A DNA stretch of 64,000 bases from Lactifluus volemus. Lineage: Eukaryota; Basidiomycota; Agaricomycetes; Russulales; Russulaceae. Both the position numbers and the translations under genes were made by a program. Below, piece by piece: positions 21,799 through 32,775 of the stretch (its first letter is position 1; each line of letters opens with the position of its first letter). Location: assembly GCA_022376515.1 (NCBI GenBank), contig WTXI01000001.1, forward strand, positions 1,984,001 to 2,048,000. Reading direction: 5' to 3'. The notes beneath the pieces were generated by a model. It was given only the letters and a program-made list of their open reading frames with translations, searched no databases and was not told where the DNA came from.

Positions 21799-23740
21799 TT
21801 CACGACCGTCGTTTCTCAGAGCTGGGATGCATAAATACACGATATCTCATCCGACGACCGATCGACGCCAGTATTGCCTGCACATCTGTTACAGTAAGCC
21901 TCTTACCTTCTGTGTTAGGTCTCTTACCTTTATTTTCTCGAGCCAATTTCCAGCACCGACAATCCTCCCCTCTTTCTCCGGCCTTGCTTCCTCTGCGTCA
22001 TCTTCTGGGGTCACATTTCATGGCCTTGTGGTGTTCATTCGCTCTATATCCTCATTTTCTCCTTTCAGCTCATACACGATTTTCTATACAGGACCACGGT
22101 TTGCTATTTTGAAAGCCTTCTTCTCCTACATGGCAAAGGGCCTGTCCGTTTCAATTTATGGATCTTCTCCTCAGTTTCAGACAAACCCTTTTCCAAACGA
22201 ACTTCTTTCTTCTCTTACTTTCATTACCTTTGATCTGATGCCTCATCACTCTCGACCATTCTTTACCCTACCTGCCTGTGCCTATCAAAGCCTTATTTCA
22301 GTAATTTGTTTACTTAAACCTGTGTACATGTACTTCTGTCATTCTTACATCTATCTGCTCACTGTTCCTGTTCAGGCTATTTGTTGTCCTACAACTTGAT
22401 GGGAAATTACCATCTCGTGATATATAAGTTTGTGTATGTGATAAACTCAGTTAGTGATAGCCCACGGTCGTTTGCATGAAAGATGCCAGTGGATCTTAGC
22501 CAGAGGCCGGGGCTTTATAGGAACATGTACTTCCATGCCATTCAGCAATTGATCCACAATGCATCTTTCATTTGAGCCTTGTTATTTCTCTCTTTCATTT
22601 GGTGTGATGCGGCGGTTTATCGGCACTTATGTGCCCCTTGTGGGCTTTATTTCCGCTTTCCTGCTCCTACAAAGCTTTCCCGTTCTACCACTGTCACTAC
22701 TGGGGAATTTTGGCAGAGTGGGAACGGGCGTTTAATGGTGAGAATGGAACTGATGGGATGCAGAGAGAGCAGGAGCTCGAAGACGGGAACTTGAAGGCCA
22801 GCGTCATAGGCACCCCGAGGGCGACCCGGCGTGGATAACGGACGCTCCCCGTTGGAGGCGATCGCGCACGACCGTTCATTACGATACCCTTTCAGTTTTT
22901 GCATCAAGACCCCTTTTTTACTTAGTTAAATTAGTTTTTCGCGCAGGTGACACAACCCCACTTCCGAGTCATGGGTAGATCGAGCGCACTCACATTATAG
23001 ATGAAGTACTTTCCTTTCAAGTTCTTACTGACAATATTGCATCCAAACTCGAACAAGTGAAAGGTATGTACTAATTCTCTTTCGTTCGCAATCTCCGTTT
23101 CTTGTTTACTTGAGGCAACAACTCCCACTGACACCAGTAGGCCACCCCTTCCTCAGACATATACAGTATGTACAGCTCGTGAGCGGTCAGGATATACACT
23201 TATCAAGTGTACCCACGCAAGCACTCGCCAACATCAGAGTCCCCTGAAAGCCCCTTGTGTGAACAGGGTAGTACGATCCAGGGGTAACGCTCGGGCCAAG
23301 TCATTCTGAGTCCACCGATGTACAATACTCCGAGTCTCGAGTCATCAAGCAAGTAATAAGGCATAAAACAGGAAAATGAGACTGAAACTGAAATAAAGAC
23401 GGTTTGGTAACTTGAACGCATCGGGTTGGACAGGCGTTCCCGACGGTGCTGCGCGACTACTACTAGTGCACGCCGGGCACACTTGACAGGCGGTGAGGCG
23501 ATCAGGTGTGTGGAAATGCAAAAAGGCTTCATAAAAGGAGAAGGAAAAGTCAAACGAGCGGTGAAGAATAAAATAGTGTTCGCATAAAGTGTCCACGGCG
23601 GCCAATCAGGCCTAAACCGTGTGGTGGTCATCTAGTAGTACTACTACGGGATGCCGCTCCTCGCGATCCAGTGTCCTCCGTAGCCTGAGAGTCTTCCCCA
23701 TAAAACATTTCCTCCATCACCCTAAAACACTCCAGCAGTT
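21799..23740. other. Gene-free stretch
   Basis: Several frames (for example 21761-22399 plus and 23203-23631 minus) are open but have no family resemblance, consistent composition or plausible splice structure. I see no RNA gene. This is 3' flanking sequence of the DUF6535 gene within the accessory block. Confidence 0.45.
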
Positions 23741-26226
23741 TCAACAAGCGCCCCCAGAGACTATGAGAGGATTCGATGGATCACGGTCGTTAGGCTGTAT
23801 TGGGCCAGTGCCACTGGTTGGGACTACATCATGATTAGACGCCAATCCTTCTGAGCCAAGTTCTGGCAACTTGAAGTCGGGGTAATGCACAGGATCCAGC
23901 TGCGTGAGGACGTCCGGATTCTGGTGATTGTGACTCGCGTCAGAGGTTGCCATGGCTGTGGTAATACTAGGGTTAAAGGAACCACCAGTGGGCAATGTGA
24001 CAGAATGAGTCGTTGAGGAAGATGAAGACATTGGTGCAAGTGGGATATGATCAGATGGGTTCACGATGGGATCTGCAAGAGAATGGAGGTCACAGGAGAA
24101 TGCAGTGCCAGAAAGGAGAGCAGGCGATGATGGGGAGTCAGGCACCATAAGAGGTTGTTGCGGAACAGTGCCATCCGAGTCAAGATGAGTGGCGGAAGAC
24201 AAGATGTCGGTGACGCCTTGCATTGCTAGGTAATCATTAGCTACACGTTCGACTTGTGGAACAAGAGGAGGGTTATTGTGTCCGAGATGGGCAAGATGAG
24301 ATGACATAGCATTGGTAGCGGTAGCAACTGGGGGACCACCAGATGACGAATCGTCCACGAGGCGTGAGCTATGAGTGGCATGAACTGCATTGTGCTCAGG
24401 CAATGGAGCGAGAGTAGGACCCATTGTCTTGTCAGAGTTAACCTCGTGTACAGACTGAGAGGAGTAGTGGCGCACTGGCAGGAGGTCACATAAAGGATAT
24501 GACGATAGAATGTCGTCATTACCGTTGGTTGACTCGGAGGTGGTGGTTGATGTTGTTTGCGGGGCCGTCACGGTGATGCCTTGGTGTAAATCCATGTGAA
24601 TTTGCTGGATGAGTTCGAGGATATAGGTAAGAAGGGTGAGGCCGGGTCCACTGGCACGTTTTTTCGCTTGAATGACTTGATTCCACAAATCACAGAACTC
24701 ATGTCGGTGGGTAGTAAGCACCTTTTGTGTGTCAAATGTGGAAAGTGCTAGTAGGATGGAGCGTATTGTCAAGTGAGGCACATCGACGTCGAGTGACAAA
24801 ATCTGGCGAATGGTGTAGACAAGATTTACAAGTAACACGGTGTCGTGGTTATTTTCAGGAAGGTCGCGGCGGCCTAAATGCTTCGAAGCGAGGGTATTCC
24901 AATGGATGTCACGTTCCTGCACATTTGCAATGATGCCAGCACAGGTGAGTTGTGCGCAGAAATCAATGTTCTGGTCACTGGCACTTGTATCGCCCCTACG
25001 TACTAGGGAATTCCCCGCTTCAATAGAGTAGAGTATGCCATACTTGTCCAACTCGGAATCAAAGATATCCTCAAGGATACTCCAAGCGGCATTGGGAAGG
25101 CATGCCCCACTGACCACCTTCATACAGATGACAAGTCGCTGTAGTTTGTCTGACTCTGGGATTAAATCGGATGTCCACGTTGTGTACAGAAGTCCCCTTA
25201 AAGTGTCCCCAAGACGATCTAAACAATGGAGAATATCTTGAGGTTTATAGACCACTTTTGAGTTGAGGAAGCCAGGGATACACTGAAGAAACTGGGTCAG
25301 ATCGTGATCCTCGATTAGATTTGCAAACGTCCAATTCAGGATTTGGCTGTCAAATTGTGATTTGGAGGATATTTCAACAACTGTGTCTGTAAGTGTTGTC
25401 ACTGTACCCTCTAATGCCCATTGATGATAGTAGTCCCGTAAGCTCGAATAACGCTCCAAGCTGAAGAAACACCTGAGAAGTTGGAAAATTGCATATAAAA
25501 TGCTGGCACATGCCCGACAGACAGGAAAAGACAGTGGAATGTAATATGGGCTGTTGAGATGGAAAATTGGCATAATTGTCATGACAATGTAGGCCACAGC
25601 TGAAACTGCAATCCACCAAAATACAATGTAGAAGATGGTGTGGTGGACATTGAAGATGTATATGAGAAGGCCGGAGAAGAAGAGGAATAATGAAATATGG
25701 ATCAAGGTTGGTAGCACTTGGGCTATTGAGTCGAAGCCCAACCTATTGACACCCTGAGAAAAGAATGCATGGATGCGTGCATGCTCGTGTGGACCAAACC
25801 TGTGGGAGCGTGTGAACTTGATGTATTGACGTGACCATTGCTGCACCAATATTCCCAGCATAGCACAGCTAAGGCTGATAGTCAAGCTCAGAAACCACAG
25901 TGAGTTCACCCAGATGGCAAATGTAGGTGGGGAGAAGGTTGGTGGAATGGATACCAGTGGGTGAGATACATTTGGATCACCGCTGAGAATCTGGTAGATA
26001 TTCTCAAGGTAGAATGCCGACTTATCTTGAGGGTCCTGCTTGAGGTCTGTGACAGTTACTGAAACCAGTGTTGCAACTGCTGCGGAGAATAAACCAGTCT
26101 AAATATTTGGATTAGTTATGGAGTGATTCAGAATGAGAAACTTGAAGAGCGACCCACAAAGACTACGATCCGTTCGGCATGTTTTTCGTAGTCTTCAAAA
26201 CGCTTGTTGTCCTCTTCCTCTGCCAT
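23741..26226 (-). CDS. DUF6535 domain membrane protein
   Basis: Member of a multi-copy Agaricomycete family of unknown function. ATG 26226 begins MAEEEDNKRFEDYEKHAERI. An intron at 26099-26157 (59 nt) joins VVF to TGLFSAAVATLVSVTV, the typical DUF6535 first membrane segment. Later segments are WFLSLTISLSCAMLGILVQQ with the family signature QQWSRQYI (about residues 88-115), VLPTLIHISLFLFFSGLLIY (about 151-172) and IFYIVFWWIAVSAVAYIVM (about 177-197). A long soluble region and a Ser/Thr/Pro-rich tail complete about 808 residues, ending IQPNDRDPSNPLIVSGGAC. An upstream ATG at 26445 (MSQSDRCITVQEEEM) could add an exon but did not join in frame by eye. Relic copies of parts of this locus occur at 9.5 and 19.5 kb. 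Confidence 0.85.
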
Positions 26227-26577
26227 TTTCCTATACATAAAGAATAAAGGCCCCGAGCTATCAGAAAACTGAGAAAAGTCGGGTTTTGATCCCTGGTTTT
26301 GATTCCGGTGATAGGGGTTGGGGGGTGCATCTAATGTACAGGTGGGTACAACTGGCGACTGGGAGGGTAAAAGTTGCAGGAATCATATCATACCTGTTTT
26401 CATTTCCTCCTCCTGAACAGTAATGCAGCGATCACTTTGAGACATGAAAATGGGATTGAAGAAAGGTATGTCAGTGGGTTGAGTGCGAATTCTCCTTATT
26501 TCTCTGTCCCCAAAATATATTCATAATTCCACCACTGGTAAACACGCACACAAAGAGCCAGCCACCGTGAAACAAAG

Positions 26578-26745
26578 AACAAGGGCAGAGGGTCGAGACC
26601 ATCAAGGGGCAAGATCGGCACAGCACGGGTGAACGAAGAAGAGAATGGGGCGTCTTGAAAGAAAAGAAGAGAGGAAAAAAGCTCGGGAAATCTAAAAGAA
26701 ATACAAACTGGGGCCAGAAGTGAGAACTGAATGCAGTCAAACTCA
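26578..26745 (+). repeat. Dispersed repeat, second copy of 9530-9665
   Basis: Matches the segment near 9.53 kb in the same orientation, starting around AGGGTCGAGACCATCAAGGG. It lies immediately left of dispersed segment copy B, so in this place the two repeats form one upstream flank of the DUF6535 gene. Confidence 0.7.
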
Positions 26746-26764
26746 AACAGCGTCCATCTGAACC

Positions 26765-27545
26765 ACGAGGATACGCGGACGGAATTTCACGGTCGTCTTT
26801 ATTTTTGCGAATTAATTGCGTGCTATTACTCGCGCAGTTTGTTCTTTGGGTGGTGGGTCATGGGTCCATTGCCCATCATGTCGAGTAAAGCAGCTGCATC
26901 GTACCACTGCAAGTAGCCCGGAAAATAAGTGGTTTCGACGTACGGGTATGCAAGCGAGCACCAGTTCACGCAAAATGCCTGCTGCTCCGAGCCACCAGTC
27001 ATCGTGCGAAATAGGAACATTGATCGGGTGTTGTTCGTTGCTAAAGGGGAAGATATAAGGAGAGGGAGGGGTGAGAAAGGGGGCGGAGGTGGGTGCCAGC
27101 GAAAGTTAATTCAGTACGGTCTCGGCATGTACATAAAGTAGAGTGCCAGTGCGCAAAAGTACTGTAAGTTGGTTAGACATAAAGGTGACGATGCGCAATG
27201 ACGCCCAGTGAGCCTTACGAAAGGCGCAGTGTCGAACAAGAGAAGAGCCAGCCGAGCGCGATGCAGACAAGGCAGCAGACTCATTCGTCGATCATCGCTA
27301 TAGTGTCCAGTCACAGTTATAAGTTACGTGTAGATCTAACTTTCACAACCGGATGGGGTTTGCAATGCGCGCGAGTATCAACTGGCTAGACCTACTTGCG
27401 ATGAAATAATATGTACGTAATAATGGCCGCCGGCGTCGTTTGAGATGGGGGTACGGGTACTGTATTCATTCTTGTAAGTTAGGTGGTGTTTTTTTTTCAG
27501 CCATGTGTCTCTGTGGAATTCAAATAATGCCGTCAAAAGATCCGA
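26765..27545. repeat. Dispersed segment, copy B (copy A at 19620-20415)
   Basis: Aligns with 19620-20415 from GAATTTCACGGTCGTC to the shared end AATGCCGTCAAAAGATCC. On the minus strand it keeps a 64-codon frame ending at about 26826 that contains GGSEQQAFCVNWCSLAYPYV and YLQWYDAAALLDMMGNGP, of which copy A has a frame-shifted version. It carries an extra stretch of about 60 bases near 27350-27405 that is absent from copy A. Confidence 0.75.
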
Positions 27546-28907
27546 GAACGCCACCGAGTTTGCAAGGACAGAGGGCCAGCAGCAATAACAACTCGCATTG
27601 ACGCGCCGAAGTCGTCGGAGAAGCGAATAACACGCGGCCCCTGGGTAGAGGGGTTGTGTTTACTTCACTGTCAGGAGGCGGCGGCGGCGGTGGCGGCGCT
27701 TCTGGGCGGTACAAAAGGGATATCATGATATACCATGTAGCCTATGTACCCTTCAGCGAAAGAAACCCCTTTTTTTTTTGCAGACGTCTCAGTTCAGTTC
27801 GAGAATTGAAAAGCGTCAACTGAATGTGCTTCCCCGCTGAACGTTTTTCGTAAACGCAAAAGGGGGGTTGGCGGCATATTCGATGGCGGGTGGGAAAAAG
27901 TGGAGGTAAAAATGAGTACTAGCTTATTACAATCTGCCCCTGGGTGGGAAAGTTGTCCGCCATGGAAACCAGCCAGTGGGTTTGGGGTGGGTGCCAAGAA
28001 AAAAGGCACACATCACAGCAGTACTGTCTGGCAGGAAAGGAACTTTCTTAGAAACGTTCCCGTCGTCTGCTATGGGACACGGATGCTATCTCATTTCTTC
28101 AGAGATCGATCGAGTCCGCACCCGTCAGCGCCTTACGGCTCAAAAACAGCCTCAAGGGCGGTTGCCAAGGCGCCAAGGTTACCCACTCCTGGAAGCCCTT
28201 TACGACGAGAGATGCTTTAGTTTGTGTAGTCCAACGTTTCAACCATTGATAACGTGGTGGGATTGCCAACGGTGCACATGCAAACCAGCGTCAGTGTGAC
28301 TATCTCCATTCGGTCAATGATATATGATATTGCATTTATCCACCCGAGGATACGTTCCAACCTTATATCATATCATCAACATTCCAAGGGTGCACGCGGA
28401 AGAATATGTACGAAATGTACATGCAAGTCGGAAACAGATATCCAAAAGAGTCCACAATACTCGATGAACGAACATGTCTTTTCCCGTCAGTATGCCAAAG
28501 TGCAATATCCGGCGTGGAGAGAGAGGGGGTATCAAAAATGCTAGGATATACTACAAACAAAATGCAGGCTCATTACGGTATATAAACAGTGGTCAACGTC
28601 AGGAAATGTGTGACGTGCGTATTTCGTTACATTATATTGCACAAACGCTGCATGGGGGGTAAAGTCTGCCAAGCAGTCATGATAGATATCAGCCTCAGAA
28701 CACGAGTAGAGAATTAATATGCCGGGCTCACCTGGGGCATGTCTTTGAGAAAAGGGGTGTCATAAGGGCATAGGAGTCGTTTCATGATCGTGAACGCAGT
28801 AATACAACAGGATAGTAAGAATCGCACAGCGCTGTGGGTAAATCTTAGTATAGTCAACAAGCCAAGATAGATTATCACCAACATTGCAAAACAAAGACGG
28901 GTAAACA
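27546..28907. other. Gene-free stretch with a GGC-rich tract
   Basis: A GGCGGC-rich tract lies at about 27670-27700 and an A/T run at 27770. Short frames on both strands show no recognisable domain. A minus-strand frame at 28714-29019 has hydrophobic stretches but overlaps the last exon of the NUP53 gene in another frame, so it is rejected. Confidence 0.5.
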
Positions 28908-30530
28908 TCACGGCTTCTTTCCAGAGTACCAAGATAGGGAGATGCTCCCAACACCGGTTATGTGAACACGCGCATTGATGCGGCACACCTTCATGAAATT
29001 CGCTTGAGCAGGGAAGCAAAATGGAGACAGATAAAACGCACCGTGTCGGCGACCTCGGCTTTTCGGAAATCTACATGGAGATCCCCATTGGGCATGCGGG
29101 TAATTTGATTTACCTCCCCGAAAGACTGTTTTATTCAAAACTCTATAATCAGCGTGTTTCCCATGCCCAGAATGCAAGGCCGACGTACCTCACACCACTT
29201 GCGGACAGCGTCCAGACGTGCCTGGTCACTCTTGGCGATGCCACTCACGACAAGTTTTTTCTTTCGCTTGTCTCGTGATATTGGGAGTACGGCAGGTACA
29301 TGATGGACGTTTCTCCCAGACGTCTTGAGCGAGAAGGGGAGTCGGAGGTTGCCAGGCTTGACAAGTACGGAGGTCTCTGCATTCGGGGGGTCATGAAGGT
29401 GGGAGCACCGGAGGGTAGAGACCAGAGGGAATGTTGGCGGGTCTTGGATCGGAAAGAAGATGAGGATCTCGGGGTACCCATATTTGGTGTACACGGGTCT
29501 GTTGACGCTCCTGTGGTTCCAGAGGAGAAAGAGAGGGTCGATGAGAAGCTGGGTCGCGGTGGCGACAACTGGAATGCAGACCCTTCGTCGGCGGACGCGT
29601 CTGAGCTTGGGGATGTGAAAGCCCCCAAAACGCTGGGGCGTCTGAAAGCCCACGAGCCATAGGATCTGGGGGATGAGGCTGTGGGCGGCGTTTTTCGTGG
29701 GGTGTGTTGTAGCTGCGGGGGAGTGAAAGAATTATCACTGACCGCGCGGCCATGGCACCCCATAGAAAGTGAACGGGTATCGAATGTAGAATGGTGGTGA
29801 AGATTAGGGGAGGAATCCTGGGGACAAGGGGAAGCACGGCGAGATTGAGTCAAAGAAAACCGAAAAGCACGAAGAGAAGGCGGAGTCCGAAGCAGGGACG
29901 TGTAACTACGCGTGGCCGGGGGTGTGCCAAAGCCGAGGGCAACAGGTGTCTACGGGGGGTCAAAGAAATATATTAAACACGGGTATGATCACGTGAGGGT
30001 TGGCTTTACCTCGAATACGTTCCCTTCTTCTCGGCCTGCTCTTCCGTCTCCGTTCTCGTCACCGTTATCCACGAGGACAAAACTTTCGGGGATGGACCCA
30101 GAATCATCATCGCATGATGCAGAACGTGCACGTCGCGTGTCAGAATAGACTAGATAAGGGTATGGATTTTGTGAAGATCCTTGGGTTGCACCGTCGCTCT
30201 GGTTCTCTTCGGGGTGCGTGTGCTGGTCCTCTATCCACTGTTCAATGCGGCTCTTTCGGCGGGAAATGGAATGCAGGGGCGTGGATGGCATACAATCTTC
30301 ATCTGTCGGTGTTGGGGATTGAACAATGATAGGCATTGTTGTCATGAGGCGGAGAGACTCGTTCTTATAAACTGCTTCACATGAGTGAATTTTGAACTTT
30401 AACTTGTAAAGGGACGCGACCAACCTTGAGATTCTCGATTGCGCATACCTCTATGTTTTGGAAGAAGGGAATAACGGGAGAAGACGTGTTGCCTGTGGTG
30501 GATAGTTTCGTGACGTGGGTCGTCGGACAT
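28908..30530 (-). CDS. NUP53: Nucleoporin NUP53/NUP35 (MPPN-type RRM protein)
   Basis: Nuclear pore inner-ring component linking the scaffold to the membrane. The Nup35-type RRM is read over three introns: KKKLVVSGIAKSDQARLDAV then RKWCE, SFGEVNQITRMPNGDLHVDF, RKAEVADT and VCRINARVHITGVGSISLSW ending YSGKKP and TGA at 28908-28910. Introns 28989-29041, 29126-29188, 29272-29321 and 29950-30009 (50-63 nt) all have GT..AG ends and consistent phases. The large exon 29322-29949 is Ser/Pro-rich with an FG dipeptide (LGFGTPPATR). The upstream exon carries SRRKSRIEQWIED and an acidic segment. The 5' end is uncertain: ATG 30345 (MTTMPIIVQSPTPTDED) works, and so does ATG 30530 (MSDDPRHETIHHRQH) with one more intron. 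The domain call is firm; the joining of the N-terminal exons is inferred. Confidence 0.8.
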
Positions 30531-31290
30531 GAGGGAATATATATAGAGGCTGTGGCGTTGATTCGTGGAGATATACGGGACAGATTGGAAGTAAAGGTAG
30601 AAATTAGACGGAAAAAGGAACCATGCTGGGAGAGGGGAGAGGGATTGGGGGGGATATGCTAGCCGAAGGGTATGAGAGTAGGTTGAAAAAGTGGGAAGGT
30701 TTATGCTGAACACGCGATTGACAGTTTAAGGTCAACGAGGCAACTTCCGATAACACGGCTCATATCACTGATCGCTAGATTCCTGTATCAACCCCCGCAA
30801 TACGGACACACTTTTCCGCCCATCTACTTAATAACACCGAGAACGGGTCGGTGGTGTGTCCATTTTCATCATCCCTTCGTTCGACTTCTGGAGTGGCACA
30901 CGCTCTCCTAGTGGCGTGCCCATGATCAAATAACAATAACACATACACAATAGGAAAATTGCCCTATTAAAGCGTCTTCCTCACACACCCTACGTGTACG
31001 CGGGTATCCAACCATCACTGCTTTGGTGAATCCCGCACGGTTACTTCCCGAGGATACGCGGGAACTGATGAATTGATGACATCAATCTCGAGGCCTACAG
31101 GCAACGATAATTGCAGGCCACGAGTGACCGAAAATTTGCCGATACTATCACTCCTAAACCAAAAAAAAAGACCATGTACTAGTACTTGGTGTAGCTTGAG
31201 CGTCTGGCAACTGGTGTCATGGGTGCACAGCAAAGCAGAATTCCTGAGTCACCTTGATACGTGTAACCAAATTCAAGTTATACGTACTAA
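30531..31290. other. Intergenic region between NUP53 and RFC4
   Basis: A TATATATAT run at about 30537-30546 lies only a few bases upstream of ATG 30530, which suits a core promoter but leaves almost no 5' UTR for that start. The rest has no recognisable gene. It includes the 3' flank of RFC4. Confidence 0.5.
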
Positions 31291-32690
31291 TCAAACGACG
31301 AAAAGTTCAGGCCTTATGTTCTGAAAATCCGTTGAGCTTCGCTTATGATGATAGCAAAAATTCTGGGGTCCTCACCATCTTACAGAGGCGGGCCACAAGT
31401 CCGCCCAGTTGTATCAATGTACCTACTCCTTCTAGGATCCTCATATGAGTGAAACCGATTTCCTACATGTAACATGAATACCCGATATGACGGATTAATG
31501 GCTGATAGCTACCTTTATGTATTCTAATTTTGTGTACTCGGGTAGCCTGTAAGCGAGGGGATCAAAAGTGTGCATGTGGCTTACTGACGACCAGGACTCA
31601 CTCATCAAAGGTCTTCACAACGCGAAATATTGTTACAATTATATCAACTGCACTGTACCCCTGGTCCCAAAGCTCTTGCAGCTTTATCATGGACTGTTCG
31701 ATATCGCCTTTGGAGCATGCGCGGATCATGCCCTGTACGACGATGGGGTGGGGCTGGTCGCACACCTTGAAGACATTGTCACCTGAGACGAAGCCGAACC
31801 CGGACCATGTCGATTGAAGGTTGTTAATTGCTTGTCGCATGTCACCTTCTGAGGTGAATATGAGGGCAGTAAGGCCATCTTCATTGTATTCGACCTGGGA
31901 GTTTGAGATCAGGGAAATAGATGACAACGTCAGTTCGTGCGCTTACTTTTCTTCGGCGCAAATTTCTAATAGTCGTTGAAGAATCTCGCGATCTGTCAGC
32001 TTAGCGTAGCGGAGGATAGCACATCGGCTCTGTATTGGCTCGATGATTTTGTTTGACATGTTGCAGGCGAGGCAGAAGCGGGTTGTGTTGGAATAGATTT
32101 CCATCGTACGGCGTAGAGCCTGTTGTGCACCTGCCGTCATGCTGCGACATGATAAGCTGGAATCTCCTAATCACGATGCGCCTTGGTCACCTATCCGCCT
32201 CATCTAGAATGACAAGCTTATGCCGTCCCGGAGGCAGAGTCACTTTCTTTTGAGCAAAGGACTTGATTTTATTTCGGACGACATCGATACCTCTTGTGCC
32301 CACATAAAAAATCAGTAAGAAAGTATAAATGGAGAACGACTCACCTCTCATCTGACGCGTTCAATTCCAGCACACCCTCTTTATATGCGTCTCCAAGTAG
32401 TTGGTGTGCTAGGCAGTGGATGCTCGTGGTTTTTCCAATACCTGGCATCCCCTTTCAGAGGTTGAGATAATTACAACAGGGAATGACGAGAAAACGCGTA
32501 CCGAGATGATGAGGTGGGGAACATTGCCATCCTTCGCTATGACTTTAAGCCGAGAAATGGTGTCGCTGTTTCCTACGATGTCATCCAGTACGCTTGGACG
32601 ATATTTCTCGACCCTTTTCCCGTATTGGTGTCTATTCGACTTTGACATAATTAAGACATACCAAGGAAGTTCGTATGACAGGTCTGACCC
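31291..32690 (-). CDS. RFC4: Replication factor C subunit RFC4 (human RFC2 type)
   Basis: AAA+ clamp-loader subunit that helps load PCNA at primer-template junctions. Motifs run in order: [20 protein letters not shown], the Walker [41 protein letters not shown], Walker [21 protein letters not shown], sensor 1 and arginine-finger region [14 protein letters not shown], then [15 protein letters not shown]. After KTFDE two more introns give [31 protein letters not shown] with GLVARLCKM, and NIRPELFVV with the stop at 31291-31293. Introns are 48-60 nt. The first coding exon is open upstream to about 32770 without an in-frame ATG. ATG 32725 is in another frame, so either a base is missing or a tiny exon is unseen. 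The given 5' boundary is approximate. Confidence 0.93.
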
Positions 32691-32775
32691 ATTGGTGCTC
32701 TTTGCCTTGTTGGAAGGGAAGTCATGAAGAGACGCGTTAGTTTCTGTGACAGGTTGTGACGGAACGCGCTTTTCT
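32691..32775. promoter_or_regulatory. Divergent promoter between RFC4 and seryl-tRNA synthetase
   Basis: The two genes are transcribed away from each other and fewer than about 100 bases separate their coding starts. The core promoters must overlap. No TATA box was recognised. Confidence 0.5.

Noticed and set aside
21761..22399. 212-residue plus-strand open frame rich in Phe, Ser and Leu
   Set aside because: Hydrophobic composition follows from T-rich DNA. No ordered membrane topology, no known motif, and it overlaps the minisatellite frame.
27900..28220. 106-residue plus-strand frame between repeat copy B and NUP53
   Set aside because: Nothing recognisable; both alternative frames are equally open and composition is not codon-like.
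28714..29019. Minus-strand frame with hydrophobic segments
   Set aside because: Overlaps the last NUP53 exon, whose frame (ARVHITGVGSISLSW) is clearly the real one.
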